Assembly: GCA_031268255.1 (NCBI GenBank)
Contig: JAIRXO010000261.1
Span: 1-6,046 of the forward strand
DNA: 6,046 nucleotides
Reading direction: 5' to 3'
Origin: Spirochaetaceae bacterium
Lineage (GTDB): Bacteria > Spirochaetota > Spirochaetia > Treponematales > Breznakiellaceae
Shown: positions 1 to 5,204 of the stretch, one piece after another
Layout of the letters: each line of letters starts with the position of its first letter
Position numbering within the stretch: position 1 is the first letter of the stretch
Notes under the pieces: generated by a model
The model's database searches: none
What the model was told of the DNA's origin: nothing
What the model saw: the letters and a program-made list of their open reading frames with translations, nothing else
Made by a program: the position numbers and the translations under genes

Positions 1-76
1 TCCCTGTTACCTTTAAGCCGCGCTGTTGTTCCAGTAGTGAAGATAATGGACCTCGTATCCATTCTCCTTTGCTCTG

Positions 77-107
77 CCCCGGGGTTACTCCTTTCCCCGG
101 GGTTTTT
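77..107 (+). terminator. Intrinsic terminator of an upstream gene
   Basis: An 8-bp perfect GC stem (CCCCGGGG at 77-84 and again at 95-102, a self-complementary octamer) encloses a 10-nt loop and is followed by five T (103-107). This is the standard form of a rho-independent terminator for plus-strand transcription. It implies that a gene or RNA ends upstream. Bases 1-76 are open in two frames, but no start, ribosome site or recognisable protein supports a gene there. Confidence 0.75.
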
Positions 108-135
108 ACGTTGATAAACGATCCGGTTTTAAAAT

Positions 136-193
136 TTGACATAAATTGACATTCTGAAAACACATCAAATTTTCTTTTTATGCTTGCTAAAAT
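136..193 (+). promoter_or_regulatory. Candidate promoter of ppiC-HD-GYP unit
   Basis: An extended -10 element, TGCTAAAAT (185-193, TGn plus TAAAAT), lies about 35 bp before the chosen ppiC start and would give a leader of roughly 28 nt. No good -35 sits 17 bp upstream (165-170 reads tcaaat), which an extended -10 can tolerate. Two perfect TTGACA hexamers (136-141 and 146-151) lie further up in an AT-rich stretch. Neither is spaced correctly for this -10, so they may belong to a second start site or bind a regulator. The -10 assignment is an inference from sequence alone. Confidence 0.45.
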
Positions 194-216
194 AGTCAAA
201 AATGTATATTTTTATT

Positions 217-222
217 GGGGGG
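217..222 (+). promoter_or_regulatory. G6 ribosome binding site of ppiC
   Basis: A run of six G lies 5 nt before the ATG at 228 and only 2 nt before the in-frame ATG at 225. It can pair with the CCUCC anti-Shine-Dalgarno using a G-U wobble. It decides the start, because the further upstream in-frame ATG at 180 has no purine-rich site before it and lies ahead of the inferred transcription start. Confidence 0.55.
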
Positions 223-227
223 CTATG

Positions 228-506
228 ATGGAGTGGCGGGCAAGTCATATTTTGGTAAAAGACAGGGCATTGGCGGAGGATATTCTTAAAAAGGTCAAAC
301 AGGGAACCCAGTTTGAATCCCTGGCACGGGAATTTTCAAGCTGCCCTTCCAAATCCTCAGGGGGCGATCTGGGCTGGTTCGGTCCGGGCAAAATGGTCGC
401 CCCTTTCGAGTCGGCAGTTAAAAGGATTTCACCAGGATCAGTCAGCGATGTGGTACAAACCCAGTTTGGGTACCACATCATCAAGTGTACCGGACGAAAG
501 GAGTAA
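228..506 (+). CDS. ppiC: Parvulin-type peptidyl-prolyl cis-trans isomerase
   Basis: A 92-residue stand-alone parvulin catalysing cis-trans isomerisation of X-Pro bonds during protein folding. There is no signal peptide or anchor, so it should be cytosolic like E. coli PpiC (93 aa), unlike SurA or PrsA. The whole protein is one rotamase domain: ASHILVKD (5-12), FSSCPS (36-41), GGDLGWFGPGKMVAPF (45-60) and QFGYHIIK (79-86). The expected active-site residues are present: H7, C39, M56, F60, F80 and H83. I chose ATG 228 from the G-run ribosome site; ATG 225 is equally readable and adds one Met. Starting at ATG 180 would add 16 residues (MLAKIVKNVYFYWGAM) unlike the family. The HD-GYP gene begins 12 bp after the stop and takes its ribosome site from the end of this gene, so the two are probably co-transcribed. 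The family assignment is secure; the client proteins are unknown. Confidence 0.93.
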   Translation: MEWRASHILVKDRALAEDILKKVKQGTQFESLAREFSSCPSKSSGGDLGWFGPGKMVAPFESAVKRISPGSVSDVVQTQFGYHIIKCTGRKE

Positions 507-518
507 TTCATTTTATCC

Positions 519-1784
519 ATGGCTTTTAAGACCGACTTTAAATCAATCATTCAGCTTGATTCCGAACTTCACGGAATCCAGGACCTTGACCTGCTGCTGG
601 AACGTATACTGCAGGAAGCCAGAAAGGTCGTCCACGCGGATGCCGGGTCCATCTATGTAAAGGAAACGGTAAAGGGAAAAACAGGAGAGCAGCTTGACAT
701 GCTCGCCATCAAATATTCCCAGAACGACACGCTTGCCAAAAATCTGCCTCCGGGCCAGAAACTCATCTATTCGGTATTTTCGGTCCCTATAAGCGAAAAG
801 TCCATATCGGGCTACTGCGCCCTGAGCCAGAGCCTGGTGAATGTTCCTGATGTCTACAAAATTTCGCCGGACGCGCCGTATTCCTTTGCCACAAGCTATG
901 ACCGGATTTCGGGTTACAAGACCACTTCTACCCTGACGGTGCCGCTCAAGACCGCCGAAGGCAAGGTATTGGGCGTCATCCAGATTATCAATTCAAAAAA
1001 CAGAAAGGGAAGGATGGTCCCCTTCTCGTCCAATGATGAATTTCTTATTACCCATTTTGCGTCTAACGCTACCGTGGCCCTCCAGAGGGCCCAGATGACC
1101 AGGGCCATCATACTCAGAATGATACGGATGTCCGAACTCAGGGACCCCAAGGAAACAGGGCCCCATGTCAACAGGGTTGCCGGTTACGCGGTGGAGATTT
1201 ACGACCGCTGGGCCGGCCACCACGGAGTGCCTGACACCGAAAGGGAAAGATTCCGGGATACCCTCAAGATAGCCGCCATGCTTCACGATGTGGGCAAGGT
1301 CGCCATCTCGGATGTTATCCTGAAAAAACCGGCCAAGTTCTCCGCGGATGAATACAAGATCATGCAGCACCATACCGTGTTCGGCGCCCAGCTTTTTGTG
1401 GATCCCCAGTCCCCCCTGGATACCATAGCCTCCGACATTGCCCTGACCCACCACGAAAACTGGGACGGATCAGGCTATCCGGGCTGGATTGATCCCGTGA
1501 GCGGCCAGGTTCTCAAGGCCGACCGTTTCGGCAAGCCCTTGGGCAAGAAGGGAGAAGAAATACCCATAACGGGCCGCATTGTGGCCGTAGCCGATGTTTT
1601 TGACGCACTCTGTTCCCGCAGGGTGTATAAGGAACCCTGGGATGAGGAACATGTGCTTGCGGAGATAAAAAGCCTTTCGGGGACAAAATTCGACCCCGAG
1701 ATTGTGGATATTTTCTTTGAGATACTGCCCAATATCAAGCAGATACAGAGCCTCTATCCTGAACAGGAAGAAAAGAACATCTGA
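519..1784 (+). CDS. GAF-HD-GYP protein, probable c-di-GMP phosphodiesterase
   Basis: A 421-residue soluble protein with no signal peptide or membrane segment. An N-terminal GAF sensor (about 18-192) is joined by a helix (about 190-210) to an HD-GYP domain (about 205-405). HD-GYP enzymes hydrolyse cyclic-di-GMP to pGpG or GMP at a bi- or trinuclear metal site. The ligand set looks complete: E212, H216, H256-D257 (in MLHDVGK), H285, H311-H312 and D359. The signature HHENWDGSGYP (311-321) is intact, and K260 follows the HD pair, so the enzyme should be active. Between GYP and the conserved IP (349-350) there is a loop about 20 residues longer than in typical members. The GAF domain has an NKFDE-like pattern (N158, F169, D173, E174), as in cyclic-nucleotide-binding GAF domains, although the K is replaced by S159. 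The ribosome site AAAGGAG (497-503) overlaps the end of ppiC, 15 nt from the ATG, which is rather far. The GAF ligand is unknown. Confidence 0.92.
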   Translation: MAFKTDFKSIIQLDSELHGIQDLDLLLERILQEARKVVHADAGSIYVKETVKGKTGEQLDMLAIKYSQNDTLAKNLPPGQKLIYSVFSVPISEKSISGYCALSQSLVNVPDVYKISPDAPYSFATSYDRISGYKTTSTLTVPLKTAEGKVLGVIQIINSKNRKGRMVPFSSNDEFLITHFASNATVALQRAQMTRAIILRMIRMSELRDPKETGPHVNRVAGYAVEIYDRWAGHHGVPDTERERFRDTLKIAAMLHDVGKVAISDVILKKPAKFSADEYKIMQHHTVFGAQLFVDPQSPLDTIASDIALTHHENWDGSGYPGWIDPVSGQVLKADRFGKPLGKKGEEIPITGRIVAVADVFDALCSRRVYKEPWDEEHVLAEIKSLSGTKFDPEIVDIFFEILPNIKQIQSLYPEQEEKNI

Positions 1785-1797
1785 TTCTCCGGTACTT

Positions 1798-1836
1798 GGA
1801 CTTGTTCGACAACTCGGTTAGTTGTCTCACAAGTCT
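1798..1836. repeat. Interrupted inverted repeat after the HD-GYP gene
   Basis: An inner 7-bp stem (GACAACT 1808-1814 with AGTTGTC 1820-1826, loop CGGTT) is continued after a symmetric 2-nt bulge (TC/TC) by CTTGT/ACAAG (1801-1805 with 1829-1833) and two or three more pairs. No T-run follows directly. It shares TTGTTCGA (1802-1809) with the hairpin at 1873-1904, suggesting a common repeat origin. Confidence 0.6.
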
Positions 1837-1837
1837 T

Positions 1838-1865
1838 GCAAAACGCTTCGCATTTTGCCGTTTTT
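1838..1865 (+). terminator. Probable terminator of the HD-GYP gene
   Basis: The arms 1838-1846 (GCAAAACGC) and 1850-1858 (GCATTTTGC) pair with one C-A mismatch around a TTC loop. They are followed after two bases by five T (1861-1865). The stem is AT-rich and so weaker than the terminator at 77-107, but it lies 54 bp after the stop codon on the right strand. It may act together with the inverted repeat just upstream. Confidence 0.5.
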
Positions 1866-1872
1866 AAGCGGA

Positions 1873-1904
1873 AGTTGTTCGATACCTGAAGTTATCGAAC
1901 AACT
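1873..1904. repeat. 12-bp perfect inverted repeat in the convergent gap
   Basis: The arms 1873-1884 and 1893-1904 are exact reverse complements (AGTTGTTCGATA and TATCGAACAACT) around an 8-nt loop. It lies 9 bp beyond the stop of the yaiI-like gene and could form the 3' hairpin of the minus-strand operon. There is no T-run after it on either strand, so a plain intrinsic terminator is unproven. The arm sequence TTGTTCGA recurs at 1802-1809. Confidence 0.65.
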
Positions 1905-1913
1905 CTACTGTTC

Positions 1914-2396
1914 TCAGCCCTTGTCCTGGCGCGGTTTTTCTTTTGCCTCCTTTACAAGCCGTGTAAGGACGCGGTCAAAACTGTCGGCGAAGCGTTTTAG
2001 TTCTTTTTTTCCGTATGAATTGTCCCGTTCAAAATCCATGCCGTTCTGAACCAGGTCAAGGGTAAAATTTCTCAGCGAAAGCGCCTGCCCTATGTTCTCC
2101 GGGGTAAACACCCTGCCCCGGTCATCCAGCGCGGTAACGGATGCCTTTACAACCCGTTCGGCCAGGGGAATATCCCTGGTGAGTACCAGGTCCCCCGGTT
2201 CGGCGAGGGAGACTATGCGGTCGTCGGCTTTGCCTTCTCCGGGAGGGCAGAGTTCCATACGCACCGGCTTTCCTTCTATGCCCGGTATCATCCTGTTGGC
2301 GGCAAATACGGCGCTTATGCCGGTACGCTCGGCGGCCCTGATGACCAGGTCCCTGACCTCTTTGGGACAGGAATCGGCGTCAACAAGTATCTTCAT
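1914..2396 (-). CDS. yaiI: YaiI/YqxD-family (UPF0178, DUF188) PIN-like protein
   Basis: 160 residues, close to the family norm of about 150. The family is widespread and adopts a PIN/NYN-like nuclease fold, but its biochemical role is not established. Visible hallmarks are ILVDADSCP (3-11) with D6 and D8, the RAAER helix (20-24), the KADDRIV segment (56-62, D58-D59), GDLVLTRDIPLAE (68-80) with D69 and D75, the FTPENI turn (97-102) and LSLRN (106-110). The acidic residues would be metal ligands if the protein is a nuclease. The C-terminus is lysine-rich. ATG 2396 is chosen because the protein then begins exactly at the family's first strand; an in-frame extension to 2510 only reads the antisense of the repeat in manA. 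The start lies inside manA (17-bp overlap) with only a weak AAAGG 9 nt upstream, so translation is probably coupled to manA. It is the last gene of the operon. Confidence 0.85.
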   Translation of the reverse strand: MKILVDADSCPKEVRDLVIRAAERTGISAVFAANRMIPGIEGKPVRMELCPPGEGKADDRIVSLAEPGDLVLTRDIPLAERVVKASVTALDDRGRVFTPENIGQALSLRNFTLDLVQNGMDFERDNSYGKKELKRFADSFDRVLTRLVKEAKEKPRQDKG

Positions 2397-3708
2397 TGCC
2401 GCCGGCCTTTGCCGCACCGCCGGCCTTTGCCGCGCTGCCATCGGCTTTACCCCCGCCGGCCTCCACCGCGCCTTCGGCGCCCGCCGCGAAGGCGGTACAC
2501 GCGCCGTCAAGGACGAGGCCGCCAGAAGTCCCGCTTATAAAGGCGCTTTCCCCGGGGCGGAGACTGAGGCTGTTTCCCTTCCCCCGGAGAAGGAGACTGC
2601 CTTCGGTAACGCAGAGTATCGAAGGGCCTTCCAGGGGATAGGGGAGGGGGCCATTGTTCCTGATGAGGGTGAGCGAAAACCCCGTCCCTTCCGGCAGGGG
2701 ATAGCTAAAGACCAGGGGCCGCTTTTCCGTATCCGGCGGGCTGAGTATGGCCGGCGTGTAGGGGGTAAAATCAAGTATTTTTAAAAGTTCGGGAATATCA
2801 ACGTGTTTTTGGGTAAGCCCTCCCCTCAGTACATTATCCGAATTCGCCATAAGCTCAACGCCGAACCCTTCTACATAACTGTGCATGATACCCGCCTTGA
2901 GGAAAATCGCCTCCAGGGGTTTAAGGCTGAGTATTCTGAGATAGAAAGGGGCGAGTATGCCCGGATCGGCGGGATAAAGGGCGGCTAATTTTGCCGCAAG
3001 CTCTTTGGGGAATTCCGCCTGACGCGCCGCTTCGCTGCGCGGGGCGGTATGCGGGGCGGAAAAGGCGCTCAAGGGAAAGCCCTCTCTTGCTGCCCGGCCC
3101 AACTCTTCGCGTTCAACGGGGCCGAGGGCGAAGAGGGCCCGCAAAAATGACTTGAGCCTTGCGCCGCCGCTTCCGGGACATCTCAGCGCCCGCAGGGGTT
3201 TTTCCAGTGCCCGAATACTCAGGGCGCCCAAAAGTTCCGCGCTTTCGTCCGCGTCCCTGAACCCGCAGAGGGCGGTAAAAGGGGCCAGGGCGCAGAGTAT
3301 CTCAGGCTTGTGGCTGGGGTCTTTGTAATTCCGCCGGGGAGCGTCCGCCTCGATGCCTTCCCGGTTCTCCCGTTCCCAGCCCGCCCTGGCCTGGGCGGCG
3401 TCAGGGTGAACCTGTATTGAAAGGGGTTTTTCCGCCGCGAGTATCTTGAACAAAAAAGGAAGCGTATCCCCGGCGCTTTTTCCCGGAGCCGCCGTTTCGT
3501 TTTTTTCAATATAGTCGGAAAGAAATTCCCCGTTGCCCCCGTTTTCTATCCGCGACGGCCCCAGGGGATGAACACCCATCCAGAGCTCCGCGAAAGGTTT
3601 TTTTTCGGGATTTTCTTCGCCGGTAAGGCCCGGAATCCACAGGGGAGAACCCCAGGGGTACTGTTTTATCTCATTGCGGAGCTTAAAAAAGCCCGGACCG
3701 GAAGCCAA
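2380..3708 (-). CDS. manA: Mannose-6-phosphate isomerase, class I
   Basis: 442 residues. Interconverts mannose-6-phosphate and fructose-6-phosphate in the cytosol, linking mannose use or GDP-mannose supply to glycolysis. Type I motifs in order: NEIKQYPWGS (12-21), FAELWMGVHP (39-48), LPFLFKILAAEKPLSIQVHP (83-102), NYKDPSHKPE (127-136), the GIMHSYVEG strand (273-281) and ELMANSDNVLRGGLTQKHVD (285-304). The zinc ligands are Q99, H101, E136 and H276, and the catalytic Arg is R295. The last 33 residues or so (410-442) lie beyond the fold and are Ala/Gly/Lys-rich, encoded by an 18-bp tandem repeat. I chose TTG 3708, because GGGGG (3715-3719) sits 6 nt before it and it directly follows the zapA stop. 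An alternative TTG at 3732 would overlap zapA by 23 bp and add eight unlikely residues. The stop lies 17 bp inside the yaiI-like gene. Confidence 0.93.
   Translation of the reverse strand: MASGPGFFKLRNEIKQYPWGSPLWIPGLTGEENPEKKPFAELWMGVHPLGPSRIENGGNGEFLSDYIEKNETAAPGKSAGDTLPFLFKILAAEKPLSIQVHPDAAQARAGWERENREGIEADAPRRNYKDPSHKPEILCALAPFTALCGFRDADESAELLGALSIRALEKPLRALRCPGSGGARLKSFLRALFALGPVEREELGRAAREGFPLSAFSAPHTAPRSEAARQAEFPKELAAKLAALYPADPGILAPFYLRILSLKPLEAIFLKAGIMHSYVEGFGVELMANSDNVLRGGLTQKHVDIPELLKILDFTPYTPAILSPPDTEKRPLVFSYPLPEGTGFSLTLIRNNGPLPYPLEGPSILCVTEGSLLLRGKGNSLSLRPGESAFISGTSGGLVLDGACTAFAAGAEGAVEAGGGKADGSAAKAGGAAKAGGNEDTC
2399..2470. repeat. 18-bp tandem repeat in the 3' end of manA
   Basis: Four units of 18 bp at 2399-2416, 2417-2434, 2435-2452 and 2453-2470. 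Units 1 and 2 (CCGCCGGCCTTTGCCGCa/g) differ only in the last base; unit 4 shares its first half, and unit 3 is the most diverged. The period is a multiple of three, so ManA gains six-residue repeats (AKAGGA, AKAGGN) without a frameshift. The repeat ends 2 bp before the start codon of the yaiI-like gene and each near-perfect unit carries AAAGG on the minus strand, the only Shine-Dalgarno-like sequence there. Confidence 0.8.
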
Positions 3709-3709
3709 A

Positions 3710-4021
3710 TTATTCCCCCAATGCCTCGTCAAGCCGGGCTATAATATCCAGGGTAAGCTGTTCGGTCCTGAGTTGTTCACCGTCGGGTTCTTCAGTGTAA
3801 TTCCCAGTATAATGGGCCCGTGTTTTTTCGATTTCGTCACAAAGAAGAAAACCCGAGAGTATGGCTGTTTTAAGGGGATCGTCCAGTCCGGTATTCCGCT
3901 TTGTATCCTCTACAAAGCGGCGGTAATTTTCAAGAAGTCTTTCGAGATATTCAGGATCGGCATCCGCGGAAATGGTAAAGGAAGTGCCCAGCATGGAGAC
4001 GCGGAGATCGCTCTTGGGCAT
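3710..4021 (-). CDS. zapA: Cell division protein ZapA
   Basis: 103 residues, the usual ZapA size. ZapA tetramers bind FtsZ and cross-link protofilaments at the division ring, in the cytosol. The N-terminus forms the expected beta-hairpin (LRVSMLGTSFTISADADPEYL, 6-26), followed by the helix LERLLENYRRFVEDTK and then LDDPLKTAILSGFLLCDEIEKTR (46-68), matching the conserved helix that reads like LAVLAALNIADEL in relatives. The end (83-103) is a charged helix with coiled-coil character. The start is firm: AAGGAG (4027-4032) lies 5 nt before the ATG and overlaps the stop of the preceding gene. The ZapB-like gene is immediately upstream, which supports a joint division role. The family is poorly conserved in sequence, so the name rests on pattern, size and neighbour. 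Confidence 0.8.
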   Translation of the reverse strand: MPKSDLRVSMLGTSFTISADADPEYLERLLENYRRFVEDTKRNTGLDDPLKTAILSGFLLCDEIEKTRAHYTGNYTEEPDGEQLRTEQLTLDIIARLDEALGE

Positions 4022-4030
4022 GGCATCTCC

Positions 4031-4606
4031 TTAAAAAATATCCAGTTGATCCGAATCGGGCACGTTCTGGGGCGCGGCGCTTTCCGTTTCGGAGGCTTCT
4101 CCGGCGCTTCTGAGCATGGAACCTTTTTTTCCGTGAGCCTGGCCCTGGGTTTGAACAGGGCCGCTGGGCTTTGCGTCAGGAAGCTCTGTTGGGCGCGCTT
4201 CTGCCGGATGCGCTTCGGCGGGACGGACAGGCGGCGCGGGCGTAGTCTGGACAGGCGCGCTCTGCGAACTCTGCGCGGGCGAACTCTGCGCGCTCTGCCT
4301 TGACTCAGCCGGGCGGGTTTCTACCGGGCGCGCTTCGGCGGGATGCGATTCAACCTTTTTACCTGCCAGACTCACCATGGTATCTTCAAACTGATCAAGC
4401 CGCTCAAGAGCCGAGACTATACCCGCCTCAACGCGGTTCTGGTTCTCTTTGTAGTGCTTTACCTCGGTATCAAGCTCGTCAATGCGTTTTTTAAGACCCG
4501 CCTCCCGCTCCCGCAGCAGGGAATTCTCCCTGGTCAGGTGCTGGAGGTGTTCTATAGCCTTGGCAACCTTGCTTTCGAGCAGTTTGATCTGCTCCAGATT
4601 TACCAT
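4031..4606 (-). CDS. zapB: ZapB-like coiled-coil division protein with long disordered tail
   Basis: 191 residues. Residues 1-75 form a strong coiled coil whose start, LEQIKLLESKVAKAIEHLQHL (4-24), resembles E. coli ZapB (LEVFEKLEAKVQQAIDTI). ZapB binds ZapA and forms a layer inside the Z-ring. E. coli ZapB is only about 80 residues, so this protein has an extra tail of roughly 110. The tail is rich in P, A, E, S, Q and R. It holds two copies of HPAEARP (88-94 and 133-139) with degenerate copies around them and a Ser/Gln stretch (104-120), so it is probably disordered. The final five residues are QLDIF (187-191), resembling a beta-clamp-binding peptide. The start ATG 4606 follows the rplT stop by 1 bp, with GGAGG (4613-4617) 6 nt upstream. 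An upstream in-frame extension to 4732 would lie inside rplT and is rejected. zapA follows after 9 bp. Confidence 0.75.
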   Translation of the reverse strand: MVNLEQIKLLESKVAKAIEHLQHLTRENSLLREREAGLKKRIDELDTEVKHYKENQNRVEAGIVSALERLDQFEDTMVSLAGKKVESHPAEARPVETRPAESRQSAQSSPAQSSQSAPVQTTPAPPVRPAEAHPAEARPTELPDAKPSGPVQTQGQAHGKKGSMLRSAGEASETESAAPQNVPDSDQLDIF

Positions 4607-4607
4607 T

Positions 4608-4967
4608 TTATGCCTCCAGCGCGGCCCTTGCCCGGTCAATAACAGCCTTAAAGGCGCCTGAATCCCTGAGAGCGAGAGCTGCCAGGGCCTTGCGGTTAAT
4701 AAGCACCCCTGCCTTGTTGAGACCGTCAACAAGCCGGGAATAAGAAAGACCCTCGGCCCTGCAGGCCGCGTTGATTCTCACTATCCACAGACGCCTGAAA
4801 TCGCCTTTCCGGTCCCTGCGGTCCCGGTAGGCATAGGTAAGACTCTTGGTAACCGCATCCTTGGCGGTCTTGTAATTTGAATGGCGGCGGCCCCAATAGC
4901 CCTTCGCCTGCTTGAGTATCTTTTTGCGGTGATCCTTTCTTCTGGAACCGTCTACTGCTCTTGACAT
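4608..4967 (-). CDS. rplT: Large ribosomal subunit protein bL20
   Basis: 119 residues, normal for bL20. It binds 23S rRNA early in 50S assembly and is essential for it; in several bacteria it also represses its own operon by binding the mRNA. The basic N-terminal extension (1-58) contains [16 protein letters not shown] (13-28) and [22 protein letters not shown] (47-68), all family hallmarks. The C-terminal globular part includes [24 protein letters not shown] (76-99). The ribosome site AAGGAAGG (4973-4980) lies 5 nt before ATG 4967. The gene lies 25 bp after rpmI and its stop is 1 bp from the start of the ZapB-like gene, whose ribosome site lies inside the rplT coding end. Confidence 0.98.
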   Translation of the reverse strand: MSRAVDGSRRKDHRKKILKQAKGYWGRRHSNYKTAKDAVTKSLTYAYRDRRDRKGDFRRLWIVRINAACRAEGLSYSRLVDGLNKAGVLINRKALAALALRDSGAFKAVIDRARAALEA

Positions 4968-4992
4968 GGAAACCTTCCTTTCGCGTTGTTCC

Positions 4993-5193
4993 CTATCCGT
5001 AGGGAAGGAGCTTTTTCCTAATCACCGGCACATTGTCGCCGGAAAGTATACCGGCGTGGCGGAGATTCCGCTTGCGTTTCGCGCTCTTTTTGGTAAGGAT
5101 ATGGCGAAGATTCTGTTTTTTGTACTTCACCTTTCCTGACCCGGTAAATGTAAAGCGCTTGGCGGCGCTTTTTTTGGTTTTCATCTTGGGCAT
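4993..5193 (-). CDS. rpmI: Large ribosomal subunit protein bL35
   Basis: 66 residues, very basic, the usual size of bL35. It is a structural protein of the 50S subunit. Family signatures are [23 protein letters not shown] (1-23), with the typical KTKK and AAKRF, and the central [17 protein letters not shown] (29-45); it ends in IRKKLLPYG. The ribosome site AGAGGT (5201-5206) is 7 nt before ATG 5193 and overlaps the stop of infC, which is 11 bp upstream. The order infC-rpmI-rplT is conserved across most bacteria. Confidence 0.97.
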   Translation of the reverse strand: MPKMKTKKSAAKRFTFTGSGKVKYKKQNLRHILTKKSAKRKRNLRHAGILSGDNVPVIRKKLLPYG

Positions 5194-5204
5194 GCTGCAA
5201 ACCT

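Noticed and set aside
1..76. Possible 3' end of an upstream coding sequence
   Set aside because: Two frames stay open, but the stretch is too short to recognise, and the only support is the terminator that follows.
180..227. Upstream ATG extension of ppiC by 16 residues
   Set aside because: No ribosome site precedes it, the residues do not fit the parvulin family, and the likely -10 element lies within it.
993..1454. Minus-strand open frame of 153 codons within the HD-GYP gene
   Set aside because: Lies opposite highly conserved catalytic motifs; Gly- and His-rich composition typical of a reverse-frame shadow.
2397..2510. N-terminal extension of the YaiI-like protein (38 Arg/Pro/Ala-rich residues)
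   Set aside because: It reads the manA repeat in another frame. The family starts at MKILVDAD, and no homologue is expected to carry this extension.
2092..2784. Long plus-strand open frame of 230 codons opposite manA and yaiI
   Set aside because: It lies wholly antisense to two well-supported genes in a GC-rich repeat region, has low-complexity sequence and no recognisable domain.
3674..4303. Plus-strand open frame of 209 codons opposite zapA and zapB
   Set aside because: Antisense shadow of two real genes; Arg-rich composition from the repeat region and no family resemblance.
4607..4732. Extended start of the ZapB-like gene inside rplT
   Set aside because: It would overlap rplT by about 125 bp, while an ATG with a well-spaced GGAGG lies 1 bp after the rplT stop and matches the ZapB N-terminus.
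4780..4788. DnaA-box-like sequence CTATCCACA
   Set aside because: A single one-mismatch copy inside the conserved LWIVRI codons of rplT, with no cluster or AT-rich unwinding region nearby.
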